A stretch of DNA of 64,000 nt from assembly GCA_013397795.1 (NCBI GenBank), contig VZTJ01000300.1, positions 1,668,861 to 1,732,860 of the forward strand, given 5' to 3'. Position 1 is the first letter of the stretch. The number at the start of each line of letters is the position of its first letter. Source of the stretch: Orthonyx spaldingii. Lineage: Eukaryota > Chordata > Aves > Passeriformes > Orthonychidae. A model generated the notes under the pieces. It was given only the letters and a program-made list of their open reading frames with translations. It ran no database searches and was not told the DNA's origin. Made by a program: the position numbers and the translations under genes. Of this stretch, positions 1-11,405 are shown in pieces.

Positions 1-1075
1 TTTTGAGTGTCTGCTCCAATGGAAATATAATAAGTTTTGGCTTGACCACTGAGGTGTGAACTGACAGTAGTCTGTTCTTAGGATTTCTCTTAATCAAAAT
101 AGTAATCGATACCTTGCAGCACAAGACTATGAGAAACTTGCAGCAGCTTTCTTTACAATAGATCTCACTGAGCAGTCAGCAATCCTGTACGTGTGTCTCC
201 CCAGTTCTTGGACTGCTTGGTTGCAAGCTGAGGGTCACCCGTAGCATCAGCTCTATTACATTTTACCACTGGGGCTGTGCCAAGTCTTACACGAAAAACA
301 TGGAGTAAAAATCACTTTTCATAAAGGGAAACTGCTGAAATTTGCAAGCAGAAAAGGGAGGAAGGAAGTTGGAGTCATGGTATGCTTAAAAGGATGCTTC
401 TCAGCCAAAGACTGCAGTCCCAAGTGTCATCAAGAAATCTTGACAATTTCCCAAAACCCATTTTCATTCAGGAAGTTTGTGATTAATAGAATTAAGCTCT
501 AATCATGCAAAGCATAGGAAACTATGTGAGAATACCCACCTTTTATGGCATGGCATTTGTTGGCACCCTCAGCTTGGTTGTAGCAGACAAGATTAAAGGA
601 TTAGTAAGTAAGCCAGATAGTGAAACTGCTGCTGCTAAAGTTGTATTTTGCCAGTATATTGATTACAGAGGATTTTTAAAGCCTTCAGAACAATGTCCTG
701 TATCCTTATTTCTATGTTAGCTTGTAACTGTATATCTTTAATGAAGTGAGGAGCTTAGTTCATAAGGTAAGTGTGAGGTGTTCTTTTGCAGACATGTAAT
801 CAGTTTGGTCCATTCCTTTAGCTGTCTGTGTAGTTTTCGTTCTTTTTCTTTTTTTCCTACAAAGTTTTCTGTGAAAGAGAAGCAGAATTTTGACAATGTT
901 GACACAAGTAGGGAAACCCATGCTGAGGTCTGGTCTTATACTGAGACAACAGCAAACTTCAGTCTCCTTTGGAGGATGCTGGCCATACCTGATACTGTCG
1001 ACCAGCCAGGCAATTTCTTTTCTGGAAGATGTTCCAGAACAAAGCCCTAAGGCCTGTTCTCCAAATCCCTGCTTA
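1..1075. other. unique non-coding DNA
   Basis: I see no gene here. A 71-codon ATG frame at 505-720 is preceded by a good acceptor-like tract (ending at 471), but all three frames after that acceptor close quickly, and the translation resembles nothing I know. A donor-like GTAAGT lies at 602 and another near 766. The left flank of a CR1 fragment begins at about 1076. Confidence 0.6.
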
Positions 1076-1193
1076 ATCACAGAATAGGCTGAGTTGGAAG
1101 GGACCCATCAGGACTGAGTCCAACCCCTGGCCCGACACGGGACACCCCAAGAATTGCACCATGTGCCTGAGGGAATTGTCCAAACACGTTTTA
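1076..1193 (-). mobile_element. CR1 LINE 3' end fragment
   Basis: The + strand reads tcacagaataggctgagttg, then the typical reverse complement of a CR1 3' end (ggaagggacc, gagtccaacccc, gacacgggac). It is a short 5'-truncated copy lying on the minus strand. It is clearly diverged and holds no open frame. The family call comes from the well-known avian CR1 3' region; the subfamily is not determined. Confidence 0.8.
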
Positions 1194-2646
1194 ATTCTCC
1201 TTATGTCAGAATATATTTTAGTGGCTTCACTTTAAAGGATTTCAGTTTTTATTAAAAATTAGCAATATGAACGTAAAGAATTGACTGGTAAGCTCCTGAC
1301 TTTCCTTTTCATGTAAGGTTGCACTCGGTAGGATGCTTTTCTACAAGGCAGTCAGTCTGGGCTGGTTTTTTTTCACAGCACCAACCGGGTAGGAAAAGCT
1401 CCTGATGGACTGAGGTAGCAGGAAGGTAAGTTGGAGTGGGTTCCAGGCAAAAGGGAAATCCAGGGAAACTGCTCCATCAAGTGTTGAAAGGTAAAACTGG
1501 CACTGCAGGACGCTAAAAATACAGGTCTGCTTTGGGCCACAAGCAAGGTGATCTCCACATGTCCCATACAGATCAAATGTGCAAAATCCCTGCTGATCTT
1601 CATAGGGCCAGATTCCACTCTGAGCTGCATAACATTTTATGGGATGGCCTTCATTTTAATTTGATGTTTACTCCCTTAAAAATATCCACTGCAGTGGCCA
1701 GTTAAAGGCTGATCTTTTTTTTCCTTCTCCAACAGTTCTAATAAAAGCAAATGTTTTGCATATATGCAGATAAAATTCAAAAGCTTGCTTTAAAAGTAAA
1801 GCTTTACTTGCTTTCCTTTGAAATGGAACAATAATTATTGTAAGATTTGTAGGGAGTGAAAAGTAAGCATTTGTTTTATCTTGACTTTTAAGAGTGTATT
1901 TAATTATTTTTAAAGTGTTAACATATATAAAGGCTGGCCTACATGTACAAATGTCACTGAAATAATTTTTAGGCTTAGTTATTTCAGACTTTCTTGCTTT
2001 CATGGTGGAAATTAGAACCTTTCTGACCTGAACCTGTGTTTCATTATTCATTTAGGATATCTGCATTGCTCACAGCTTAGAGAAAGTTTACCATCTACAA
2101 GTAGACCTTGATTTTTATGTTATTTTTTTCCCAAAATGAGTCTACTCTTATACAGCTACTTGAATCAAGTGAAGTAAATTTTACTTAAGGTTTTTGGCTT
2201 CTAGGGCTTTCTGTTGAGAAACTATACTGAAAAGTTATTGAAACTTCAAAGAGAATAAAAAATTTATTAAAATCTTAGTTGGAAAATCCAACTAGGAAAT
2301 GTATGGGAATAATGTAGCATAACCTGATTTTCAAGCAAATGCAGTGCTATGGAGAACTGTGCTTTTTGCAAAATAAGGTAAGGGCTTCAAAATGTCATTG
2401 CTGTCAGTTCTTCAAAATGTCATTGCTGTTTAGATTTAAAAGCTGTTTCTGATAGAGTTGTTTTCTGTTGGTTTTTTTATTATTATTATTTGAGTGACAG
2501 AAAATATGTAAATGCTTTCCTTTCTTCTTCTACTTTTACTTAAAGCCATTGAGCTTTTGCCTGTTTCTGCCTCTTCCCTAAGGGCTGTCCCAGGATTTGT
2601 TTTATCACGTCCTGACTGGTACCTTCAGGATCCCTAAAACGTTGTA
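1194..2646. other. unique AT-rich non-coding DNA
   Basis: No gene is recognised. The + strand segment 1379-1425 lies between a very good acceptor (a run of T then CACAG) and a very good donor (AAG then GTAAGT), but every frame has a stop. If it is an exon at all it belongs to a non-coding transcript or a UTR. A short (TTA)n run lies near 2476-2491. The tandem duplication is listed separately. Confidence 0.5.
2386..2429. repeat. 19-bp tandem duplication
   Basis: TTCAAAATGTCATTGCTGT occurs at 2386-2404 and again, identically, at 2411-2429, a 25-base period. It looks like a recent local slippage or templated duplication, with no sign of function. Confidence 0.9.
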
Positions 2647-2745
2647 AAATCATGGAGTCATTCAGATTGGAAAAGACCTCAGAGATCATAGAGTCCAACC
2701 ATAACTGTTCTGATGTATTGCCTCCATCCCCAAATGCTGAATGAG
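2647..2745 (-). mobile_element. CR1-like 3' end fragment, diverged
   Basis: The + strand carries the reverse complement of a CR1-type 3' region: gattggaaaagacctcagag, then atcatagagtccaacc. It is short and old, so it could belong to another element sharing this tail. No open frame of interest. Confidence 0.6.
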
Positions 2746-4149
2746 GCTGGGGGGACTGTACAAAAGCTAAAAACTTCCTTGAAAGCCTCAGAATCAAGTG
2801 CCTAATATTCACAAGCAGGTACAACTCAGGGTGTGCTTCCTCCTCCCTCCTGCACCCTGTTTGCAAATTACTATAAACAATATATTCTGTAAATAATAGA
2901 ATTTTCATTAAAATATTGCCAAATCCCATGTTTTTTAAAAGGTGAGTTTAAAACACTGTATGAGAGCAACCCCATATGAGTATCACTGTGAGATTCCGTA
3001 CCTGTTTAAAAAAATGTACATGTTTACCAGCACCTAAAAGCTTCCCTGAATTTTGAGTTGGTGAGAGAATGATTAGTTTATAGAGGAAGAGACGACAACC
3101 AACCCTAACTTGTTTCAGAAAAGGCGTGGAGGGGTAGTTACCAGCTTAGGACCGATTGCCTTCCATGGGGTGCAAAAAACGTACATTGGATGGCTACAGG
3201 TGCCTCCCTGAATTGTTTGGGTTTGTGTTGAATATGTTAACATGGCTGAAAACCAGCCTGAAGAGAGAGAGGCAATTACTGTGGGACCTGTCAGCAGAGA
3301 GTAAAGAAAAGGATGGTGAGTCAGTGCAGAGTGATACTGTTTTTCATCTAAAATCCCCAAAACCCTGTCCACTACTATGCAGAGTAACAGGTGTAACCAC
3401 AAGCTCTCCTGGCTCCCTCCCCCAGCCCAAGCTAATTTAGGTTTCTAAGCCTGTGGAATGAGTACAACATGATGGAGCCAAAATTTATGAAAAAATATCC
3501 ATGTTAATATAGGCTCTAAAATAAATGCAAACGAAAGCTGAAGTAAAACAGCTTTTATTCACATGAAAAAATAAACCTGTTAGCTCTGATAATCAATTAA
3601 AATATTATATAATCAAGAATCACAGATGTAGAAGCTTATCCTCCTTAAAGTCATTATAAATCACATCCTTTCCTAAATCTCTCTATTCCCTTTTATTGCT
3701 TACGTTATAATCCCTGTCCGGGTATCATTTTCATTGCTAAACACACAGTTTGCCAGTCAGTTTATTAAGGTTTGTCTTGATAGTGCCAAAACAAATGCTC
3801 CTTTTCAAAGATAAAAGGAAGACTAATATTAAAACAATAATTTCACCTCTTTGCTGGCAGAGCCTTAATTATTGAAGAAATTGGCACACGAAATCTCTGA
3901 GGTGACAGGGAATTAGTGTGTCAATAGGAGCCTGCTTTGAAGTTGACCCACACTGTTCTTGGTGGTGTTGGGTATACCCTGTCTCTTGCAATAGGATGTG
4001 GGGGAAACATCTGTTTGGGGTGGGAAGCAGCTAACAATAAAAACGTTCTTCACTGTTTTTAATTGATTAAAAGCTTTATTGAAAAAAGGATGCAACACTT
4101 AGGAGACACAAAAAATAAAAGCAGAAAAACTATGGACTTGAGACTGTAG
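2746..4149. other. unique non-coding DNA, AT-rich in its centre
   Basis: No gene recognised. About 3480-3860 is especially AT-rich. A 94-codon + strand frame at 3156-3440 contains a donor-like site (GATG then GTGAGT at 3316) but has no convincing acceptor and no recognisable protein. Confidence 0.5.
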
Positions 4150-4410
4150 TGACAGGACAAGGGGGTACTTCAACTGAAAGAGACTAGGTTTAGATTAAAT
4201 ATTATAAAATGCCTTGCTCTGAGGTTGGTGAGGCACTGGAAGAGGTTGCCCAGAGAAGCTGTGGGTGCCCCATCCCTGGAAGTGCTCAAGCTCAGGTTGG
4301 CTCAGGCTCTGAGCAACCTGGTCCAGTGAGAGGTATCTCTTCCCACAATATGGCTTTGGAGCTACATGATCTTTAAGGTCACTTCCAACCCAGGCCATTC
4401 TATGATGACT
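4150..4410 (+). mobile_element. CR1 LINE 3' fragment
   Basis: Typical CR1 3' sequence on the + strand: ggcactggaagaggttgccc, then agagaagctgtgggtgcccc, ending in tcacttccaacccaggccat and a degenerate tctatga tail. The 5' end is truncated. Confidence 0.88.
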
Positions 4411-4808
4411 GATAAGAACAGCAAAGAAGCATTAAAGGGCCTGGGGCAGTTAAAGGAAATGTGCAAGTCTTGGTTTTGTACAGGAGGGGTTTGGTGACAT
4501 CAGGCTTCCATCAATGATGTCAGCAAAGTGCTCTGAGTAGTGAGGGCAGTAGGGCTGAAGAGCATTACTCGATACAGTGAGGAGTGCTCTAAGCTGCTGC
4601 TACGAAAGCAAACACATATTACACTCAAAACTGCTATCAGTTGAATTGAAGCCTGGGGAAAGCACGACCCCAACTGCTTAACAACCCTACTAATTTATAT
4701 GCAAAAGCTATTGTGAACAAGAAGCAGAGCTCCTAGAACATGACCTAAACCCAAGCCTGGAAACAGATGAGATGTAGATGAAATGTGTTTTGTTTTTCTA
4801 TGGTTTAG
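4411..4808. other. unique non-coding DNA
   Basis: Nothing recognised between the CR1 copy and the exon-like segment at 4809, apart from a pyrimidine-rich tract just before 4808 that could act as a splice acceptor. Confidence 0.5.
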
Positions 4809-4895
4809 TTGGCGGCAAGAAAACCCAGAGCCAAGGAAAGCTGACAAGCCGCACTCAGGCTCAGGAGTCTGAGCACTGGGAGACAGAAGCTGCTG
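4809..4895 (+). CDS. possible internal exon, unidentified
   Basis: A T-rich tract ends in TTTAG at 4808, and the segment ends in CTG followed by GTAAGT at 4896. The 87 bases have one open frame (2 bases, 28 codons, 1 base), reading GGKKTQSQGKL near its start and ESEHWETEAA near its end. The segment is more GC-rich than its flanks. I do not recognise the protein. A similarly framed but poorly protein-like segment at 8578-8664 shows that such structures arise by chance. Confidence 0.25.
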
Positions 4896-5067
4896 GTAAG
4901 TGGGAAGGCTTTTAAACCCTGAACACTCAATACCATTTCAGCTTGAATTGCTCAAATTTCATGAGAGCTTGATGAAATAAAATCTAACTAATGCATCATC
5001 CAAATATGTACTTTATATATACAGTATATGTATAAAAAGGAACTTGAGGAAATGGCATGAAGTTGAG
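4896..5067. other. unique non-coding DNA
   Basis: AT-rich, including a TATATA-type stretch around 5005-5035. No feature supported. Confidence 0.5.
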
Positions 5068-5300
5068 TTAGAGGAGGTTTAGGTTGGATATCAGGAAAAG
5101 GTTCTTCACCCAGAGGGTGGGCACTGGAACAGGATCCCCAGAGAAGTGGTCACAGCACCAGCCTGACAGAGTTCAAGAAGCATTTGGACAATGTTCTAGG
5201 ACACATGGTGTGACTTTCAGTGTGTCCTGACCAGAGCCAAGAGTTGGACTTGATGATCCTGGTCGGTCCCTTCTAACTCAGGAGTTTCTATGTTTCTATA
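5068..5300 (+). mobile_element. CR1 LINE 3' fragment
   Basis: CR1 3' region on the + strand: ggttggatatcaggaaaagg, ttcttcacccagagggtggg, then gttggacttgatgatcctgg, ending in a tttctatg repeat. 5'-truncated. Confidence 0.88.
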
Positions 5301-6064
5301 AATCTGATTACAAGGACAAGACAAGCAATGCCCCCTTTTTGCATGGGTAAGACTATATAAAATGAGAAATAGAAATGGCACCAGTTCTTAGCAAACAGCT
5401 GATGGATCAATTTAGTTGGACACGGATGGGCATCAGAAAAAACGGCAGTCTCATCTCTAGTAGACCAAAACATTAGGAATAACAGTGCTTGAAATAAAGA
5501 AATAGGTCAAGATGAGATAGCATGGGGGCAACACTTACAGGAAAATAAAAATATCTCTCAGTTAAGAGCAGTCAAGTATCTTCCTATGGAGCTGTATTTT
5601 GCTTCACATGAAATGTTAAACTATATGTTCTTTGATGTTCCCAACTTCCTTTAAAGATGGAGCCAGAGAAACAATTGATGCTTCCAGGGTTTGGCCCTGG
5701 AATTGTAAAGGTGGTCTCAGTGGTGTTTTGTCACTGGATACAGGCTGGTAATCTGCACATGGAGATATGGGCCTCCATAGCTCCATAAACATTCACAGTA
5801 GCTCAGAGAAAGACAAGTGTTAAAAGTAGAGTGAAAAGGTTGAGCTTAGTGTTTGCATTAATGTAACTATATTGATTTTAGTGTCATTCTTTCAAATTTG
5901 TCTCTTAAGGATAAACTGTCTGTTGGGGTTTATCGCTGGGAAATTACCAATTTAGCTAAAGGGAAAAAAAATGAATTTAGAAATATCTTTCTTTTTCTTA
6001 TGACTGAAAACGAAATATGAGAGTTATCATCAGATTTGAAAACCTGGTTTTGCAGTATGGAACT
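5301..6064. other. unique non-coding DNA
   Basis: No gene recognised; AT-rich flank of the long CR1 copy. Confidence 0.5.
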
Positions 6065-6117
6065 TGGAGAAGAATGCATGATGACCAGGTGACCCGCATG
6101 GTGGATGCGGGAAAGGC

Positions 6118-7136
6118 TGTAGACATTGTCTATTTGGACTTTAGCAAGGCCTTTGACACTGTCTCCCACAGCATCCTCCTGGAAAAGCTGGCAGCCTACG
6201 GCTTGGACAGGAACACTCTTCACTGGGTGAAGAACCAGCTGGATGGCTGGGCCCAGAGAGTTGTGGTGAACGGTGCTGCATCCAGCTGGCAGCCAGTTAC
6301 TAGTGGTGTTCCTCAGGGGTCTGTGCTGGGACCAGCTCTGTTTAATATTTTTATTGATGACACGGATGAGGGCATTGAGTCCTTCATTAGTAAATTTGCA
6401 GATGGCACTAAGCTGGGAGCAAGTGTCGATCTGTTGGAAGGTAGGACGGCTTTGCAAGGGGACCTGGAACGGTTGGATAGATGGGCAGAGACCAATAAGA
6501 TGAAGTTCAATAAGTCCAAGTGCCGAGTCCTGCATTTTGGCCACAATAACCCCCTGCAACGCTATAAGCTGGGGACAGAGTGGCTGGACAGTGCCCAGGN
6601 NNNNNNNNNNNNNNNNNNNNNNNNNNNNNNNNNNNNNNNNNNNNNNNNNNNNNNNNNNNNNNNNNNNNNNNNNNNNNNNNNNNNNNNNNNNNNNNNNNNN
6701 NNNNNNNNNNNNNNNNNNNNNNNNNNNNNNNNNNTTGGTTCAGGAAGGACGTTGAGACACTTGAGCGTGTCCAGAGGAGGCAACAAGGCTGGTGAAGGGC
6801 TTGGAACACAAGCCCTATGAGGAACGGCTGAGGGAGCTGGGGTTGTTTAGCCTGGAGAAAAGGAGACTCAGAGGTGACCTTATCACTCTCTACAACTTCC
6901 TGAAAGGTGGTTGTAGTCAGGTGGGGGTTGGTCTCTCTTTCCAGGCAGCAACTGACAGAACAAGAGGACACAGCCTTAAGCTGCATCAGGGAAAGTACAG
7001 GTTGGATATTAGGAAAAAGTTTTTTATAGAAAGAGTGATAAAATATTGGAATGGTCTGCCTGGGGATGTGGTGGAGTCACCATCCCTGGACGTGTTTAGA
7101 AAGGGATTGGATGTGGTGCTCAGTGGCATGGTTTAG
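6118..7136 (+). pseudogene. CR1 ORF2 remnant (reverse transcriptase), inactive
   Basis: Before the gap the frame shows LINE reverse transcriptase motifs in order: YLDFSKAFDTVSH, then SGVPQGSVLGP, then KFADGTKLG. The last is the catalytic FADD/YADD box with its second aspartate changed to glycine (GGC at 6404-6406). After the gap the correct frame reads RKDVETLERVQRR and then shifts: one base seems lost at about 6779-6783 compared with the family as I recall it. The frame is then open from 6792 through YEERLRELGLFSLEKRRLRG to a TAG at 7134-7136. Upstream parts of ORF2 are missing. The copy cannot encode a working enzyme. Confidence 0.92.
6600..6734. other. assembly gap (135 N)
   Basis: 135 undetermined bases inside the CR1 copy. 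Any protein frame drawn across the gap is artificial. Confidence 0.99.
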
Positions 7137-7228
7137 TTTAGTTGAGGTGTTGGGGCATGGGTTGGACTCAATGATCTTGAAGGTAATTTTTCAACCTGGT
7201 AATTCTGTGATTCTGTGTGATTCTGTGA

Positions 7229-7452
7229 TCCTGAACATCAGGAGGAATTTCTTCATGGAAAGGGTTGTCTAGCATTGGAAGGGGCTCTCCAGGTAGGTGA
7301 TAGCATCACAATCCCTGGAGGTGTTTGAAAAATGGCTGGATTTGGCATCTAATGCTATGCTCTAGTTTACAAGGTGGTGATGAGTCAAAGGTTGGACTCG
7401 ATGATCCCAGGGGTCTTTTCCAACCTAAATGATTCTGTGATTCTGTGATCCC
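7229..7452 (+). mobile_element. second CR1 3' fragment, abutting the first
   Basis: Directly after the tail of the previous copy, a new CR1 3' segment begins (aatttcttcatggaaagggt) and ends in gttggactcgatgatcccag, cttttccaacc and another attctgtg tail at 7432-7450. Same strand as its neighbour. Confidence 0.88.
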
Positions 7453-9251
7453 TGGGACACTCATCCCAGTGTCCCAAGGCTTTCTTCTGCTTTGTAAATG
7501 TCACACAGAAGTGATGGGACATTCTAAACTCAGTGTAGAGGGCTTGAGGTTTCACATATTTTTGAGTCTTTATCACATTGGTTACATAAAAAATGTAATT
7601 TTTAAAGGAATGTGACTGGCGGAAAGATTTTTTTTTCAGATTAATTGTCAGATAATTGGTGTCGAGTTATATTGTGTGACTATTAATGATTAGTAAGGCA
7701 AGACCAGACTTTCCCTGAGATATTGGCTGGGTGTTTCTTGCAGTCCTCCTAATGAAACCCTGTTTTTATTAAATTCCTGGTCTCTGAATGTAACAAATTC
7801 TATGTCAAAGTTGATGGGACTTCAATATCTCCTAACTACAGCCCTATCTTAAGATAGTAAGTGAACTATAAATGCTCAGCTTCTTCGGGACTAGGATGAA
7901 TTGGCTGTGAAGTTTCATATGAAAAGATATTTTAAGTTACTTCATTTTTAGTCACAATTTTTCCTGCCTATGTGAAGACTCAAGCATCTTGGTGTCCCGT
8001 TCATTTAATGGAGCCATTGGACATTCAGCGATACCGAAAACTGCTCCCAAGCTGCTTCAAATGAGTAATTTCAATCTCACAATGCAATAAATCTTTCCTA
8101 GAACATATATAGATCACTATAAAGAGATAAATGAGCTACCAGTTCTTTTCTTGAAAATATTAACAATGTACTTGATTCATTGAATTTCTGGAGAAAATAG
8201 AAATTGCATTTTTAACATTCTCTTGACCTGAGAAGTGTTAAGTTTTCTGCTTTTAAATGCATCACTGCTGTAGAGGGAAGGATATCTGAGTTGATAAATC
8301 AGTTTGAGATGTTCATAGCAGAGAAGAGTCGGTCTAGTGATGAGCACCACGTACTCGGCACTGAAAATGCTGCTCTGACCTTTTCCTGGCATGCACACTC
8401 TGGACAGAAAGATATTTTGACATTTTTAATGTGATATGAAAGGATATGGATATCCTCTTGTGAAATACAATGAACTTATGTGTTTTATGTCACTCTGCTT
8501 TGAGACAGCTGGAGCTGAAAATGGGCTGTAACTATAAACACCATTAGTCCTTTTTTTTTCATCTGTGTGGAGCACAGCCATCCCTCCTCCTATGCTTGTA
8601 GACCCAAAAGGATGACAATTTACCTGCCACACCTGCACTCTATAGGGGCATTGAAAGGTGCCAGGTAAACTGAGACACTGGTGGCTGGGCTTTTTTTGGG
8701 CTAATATTTCTTGGCTGTGCAAAGAAAATAGAGTGTTAATTACCGCTTATGCCCCAAGATTTTTATGAAGAGGTGATAAGAGATCCTTCAGGCTGTGGGA
8801 AGGACGATGACCAGTGTGCGAGGGGTCCAACGTGGACACGTGCAGTGTGGTGGAGCAGTTTCCTGGGCTTCCATCACATCAGCAGTAAAGGCTTGTCTTG
8901 ATTTGGCCACCATCTGCCAAGCCAGCACTGGAGAACACCAACATGACCAGCAGGAGGGTGCTGCAGCCCTTCCAGCAGGTTTTTGAGAGCTGCTGGGAGA
9001 ACCGATGGCTGGCGGAGAGTGTTCTGTATCCAGATGAACGCCCCAGCACAGCAGCTACTTAAAGCACTCCCCAAACTCCCCCAAAGGAAGGGGAGGGCTC
9101 ACCCAAAGGCACCTTCTAAAAGCCTTTTGCAGTCATTAGTGCTGTCCCCTGTGCGGCAAGCTGCCTGCAATGAGCATGTCGACATCTCTGCAATGTGCTC
9201 ACATTTCAAAGGCGGTGCTTCTAACCAGCTGCATCTCAAGAAACCGAGCAA
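7453..9251. other. unique non-coding DNA
   Basis: No gene recognised. The + strand segment 8578-8664 has an acceptor-like and a donor-like site with one open frame, but the translation is not protein-like and I do not call it. Confidence 0.5.
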
Positions 9252-9258
9252 TTTTTTT

Positions 9259-9289
<31 letters not shown>
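9252..9289. repeat. poly(T) tract
   Basis: T7-AA-T29. It could be the poly(A) tail of a minus-strand retroposed sequence, but I see no recognisable body to its right and no AATAAA next to it. Confidence 0.9.
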
Positions 9290-10658
9290 GAAGATACCAT
9301 GCCAAGTCTTTTGAAATGAAAGCTGGGGCAGGCCTAGTGGAGATTAATGTAGGAAAAATGCTGCTGGCTTGATAAGCCACAGATGTCTGTGAGATTTGTG
9401 GACGTTGTTGACAGCTCGTGATGGTTTGCAGCTTGCTAGGTCCCCCGGCCCCGGGACCAATGTGCTGAATCCATGGCTGGTGGTGCAGGGCAGGGTTTGG
9501 CCCAGCGTGGTGCTTGGGTGAAGGGTTTGAGGACACCTGGAAGAAAAACTGGTCTGGACCCATACTGTCATTGCAGAGTTTTCTTAAGTGTTGCACCTAC
9601 TTATGCAAAAGAATGACTTTTTTTTTTTAATAATGTCCCTATTTAATTAACTTAACTGTTTAATTAACATTAAATTAAATGTTTTAATACTGTAATGAGG
9701 AGGCATAAGCTGATGAAATTCTGTGAAAGCATAAGATGGTGGTGGAAACTCAGGTTATTGTACCAGTCTTGGAAAATTGAAAAGGTGACTTATGTTGGTG
9801 GTATCATTACTAGTGGGTGGACAGGAGCTGGGCTTCTGTTAACTCTGCATGCTGTCAGTGACTCCTCACGCATGGAGAAATCCCTTGGGAGTCTCATCCC
9901 CTGCTCAGATTAAAGTTCTTTCAAAGCTGCATTCTTGCATGCCCTGATATTGTATGCTCAGGGTTATTTTAGACAGATAATTAAATTAAATCTGTTGTTA
10001 GTTTTAATTTGGAAGTGATGCTTTCTCATCACCTTAAAATACCTTGATGAGCACTGGTATTTATAGGCAACTTGTTGGTACCAATACTTTCCATGTCTGG
10101 ATAACAGGAATTGGTACAACCCTTGTACAAAAAGTCTCAGGGAATTGCAGAAAATGGCTTTGCCAAAATATTATGAAAATAATTTGAACCAAAATAGCCT
10201 TGGGGGGTGAGGGGGTTTGTTAGGGGTTTTTTTCCTCAGAACAACAAGAAAGTTTTCTGTAAAATTTTGATAAATGCTAGGCAAGGAAGTAAATCACTAA
10301 ATAGTGATTTAAATGCAAATTTATCTATAATAGGAATTTATGCATGTGCTTGTAAAAGAATTAGCAAAGAACCAGGCCTCTCTTGTCATCTTTGTCATGC
10401 TATCTTTGTTTCCTACTGGCAGCCTCTGTTGCTTACCCAGGCTGGTACCTTTTACTTCGTGTCTCATCAACACTTCTTGGTAGATTTCAGAGACAGCTGG
10501 TATTTAGCATATATATTTTTATTGGAAGAACTTGTACATTGGTAGCTCACAAAAGCTGATAGAGACAGCTAAGAAATAATTTCCATAAATGAGAGGAAAA
10601 CTTTTATTCCCTGTACCCTGAAAAGTAGGGACAGTGTTAGGGGAATTTGAAAGGAAAA
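9290..10658. other. unique non-coding DNA
   Basis: No gene recognised. There is an AT-rich TTTAATTAA cluster at about 9645-9690 and a G/T run near 10200-10235. Confidence 0.5.
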
Positions 10659-11405
10659 TCACACAACAGTTTGGGTTGGAAGGGACCTCAAAAATCATCT
10701 CATTCCAACCAAGGACATCTTCTGCGAGACCAGGTTGCTCAGAGCCCCATCCAACCTGGCCTTGAACACTTGCAGGGATGGGGCATCCACAGCTTCTCTG
10801 GGCAACCTGTGCCACTGTCTCACTGTCCTCACAGTAAAGAGCTTTTTCTTAAAATCTAACTTAATCTGCCCTCTTTCAGTTTAAAACCATTCCCCCTTGT
10901 CCTGTCACTATCTGCCCATGTAAATGCTGCTCTTCCTCTCTTTTATGAGATCCTTTTAAATACTGGAAGGCCACAATGAGGTTTTCCTGAAGCTGTCTCT
11001 TCTCCAGGCTGAACAACTCTGAGCCTATTTTTATAGCAGCACTGCTCCAACCCTCTGATCAGTCTTGGTGACTCTCCTCTAGACCTGTCCAACAGGTCCA
11101 CCTCTTTCTCCAGGCGGGGTTGCATGAGGGTGGGGTAGGGGGGCAGAATCTCTTGAGAGATTGGGAAGCTTGACTGCCACTGAAGACTGAGGCAAAGAAC
11201 TCATTGAGTACCTCAGCCTTCTCCGCATCTGTTGTCACCTGTTCTCTCTTCTCATACCCATCCTGTACAATCTCCTTGGCCTTTCCTTTCTGACCTGTGT
11301 ATTTGTGGATCCCTTCTTGTTATTCTTCACATCCCCTGGCAAGTCCTATTCCATCTCTGCCTTAGCTTTTCTGATCTTGTACCTACACATCCAAACTATG
11401 GCTTC
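10659..11405 (-). mobile_element. CR1 LINE copy with a large internal deletion (or two fragments)
   Basis: 10659-11115 is the reverse complement of about 450 bases of CR1 3' end and ORF2 C-terminus (gggttggaagggacctcaaa; ttctctgggcaacctgtgcc; cccccttgtcctgtcacta). About 11170-11405 instead resembles a more 5' part of CR1 ORF2 (gactgaggcaaagaactcat; tacctcagccttctcc; ttgttattcttcacatcccc). The middle of the element is missing, so this is one internally deleted copy or two adjacent copies on the same strand. Confidence 0.8.

Larger units (their letters stand above)
6065..7228 (+). mobile_element. CR1 LINE, 5'-truncated, with partial reverse transcriptase
   Basis: The longest CR1 copy in the window. 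It starts inside the reverse transcriptase part of ORF2, runs through the ORF2 C-terminus (stop near 7134) and 3' region, and ends in ATTCTGTG repeats at about 7200-7228. An assembly gap splits it. It is 5'-truncated, as most genomic LINE copies are. Confidence 0.93.

Noticed and set aside
505..720. 71-codon + strand ATG frame with a hydrophobic stretch
   Set aside because: No family resemblance, no start context, and flanking splice-like sites give closed frames.
6017..6820. 267-codon frame running through the N gap
   Set aside because: Continuity across unknown bases is artificial, and the residues after the gap are in the wrong CR1 frame.
8578..8664. Possible + strand exon with acceptor, donor and one open frame
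   Set aside because: The translation (YACRPKRMTIYL and so on) is not protein-like and has no phase partner. It serves as a reminder that such structures occur by chance.
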